Both the position numbers and the translations under genes were made by a program. The notes beneath the pieces are model-generated. The model was not told where the DNA came from and ran no database searches. It saw only the letters and a program-made list of their open reading frames with translations. This document shows, in pieces, positions 63,899 through 64,000 of a stretch of 64,000 nucleotides of DNA. Origin of the DNA: Hymenolepis diminuta (lineage: Eukaryota; Platyhelminthes; Cestoda; Cyclophyllidea; Hymenolepididae); NCBI GenBank assembly GCA_900708905.1, contig CAADRB010000005.1, positions 921,846 through 985,845 on the forward strand, in the 5' to 3' direction. Position 1 is the stretch's first letter, and each line of letters begins with the position of its first letter.

Positions 63899-64000
63899 GT
63901 ATGTTATTGTTTTTAATTTTTCAAGTTAAAATAAAATCAATACATTTGAAATCAAGAAATTGTAATATTTCATAAAAATTTTTTTCATTTTGAAACTATA
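63899..64000 (+). other. Start of a TRPA intron, cut by the window edge
   Basis: The donor GTATGT follows codon TCA at 63896-63898. The remaining 102 bases are AT-rich intron. The C-terminal exon or exons lie outside. Confidence 0.7.

Overview
The window looks like nuclear DNA from an invertebrate animal. It is AT-rich, genes are split by introns that are mostly GT-AG and often only 36-110 bp long, and most of it is gene-poor intergenic sequence full of old, decayed repeats. My best guess is a parasitic flatworm, from the tiny introns, the gene families and the base composition. Nothing in the window proves this, and I cannot name a species.

Two genes can be reconstructed with confidence. 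On the minus strand at 11.2-12.1 kb is a three-exon, about 250-residue RING-finger protein. Its RING and the segment after it resemble RNF168, the nuclear E3 ubiquitin ligase of the DNA double-strand-break response. On the plus strand, from 54.67 kb to the right edge, are twenty exons of a TRPA-family (TRPA1-like) cation channel: about 16 ankyrin repeats, the pre-S1 linker, S1-S6, the pore motif LGDFNF and the post-S6 motif GLAVGDI. The first coding exon and the extreme C-terminus are missing.

A third clear feature is a dead Tc1/mariner-superfamily transposase (48.1-49.1 kb, plus strand) with several stops, frameshifts and two altered catalytic positions.

The rest, roughly 1-11 kb, 12-48 kb and 49-54.6 kb, has no gene I can name. 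It holds simple repeats and at least six dispersed repeat families that can be matched by eye between distant parts of the window. These include a tRNA-like, SINE-type element (about seven copies) and a family whose three copies look like decayed relatives of one protein-coding segment. Four open stretches have coding-like composition or good splice signals (7.82-8.03 kb plus, 13.88-14.30 kb minus, 42.57-42.72 kb plus, 46.40-46.63 kb minus). They are listed with low confidence as possible exons.

The two good genes do not form an evident functional unit. One would act in nuclear chromatin signalling, the other in sensory or irritant-gated ion flow at the plasma membrane. I found no rRNA, functional tRNA, CRISPR or bacterial-type operon, and no convincing previously undescribed system.
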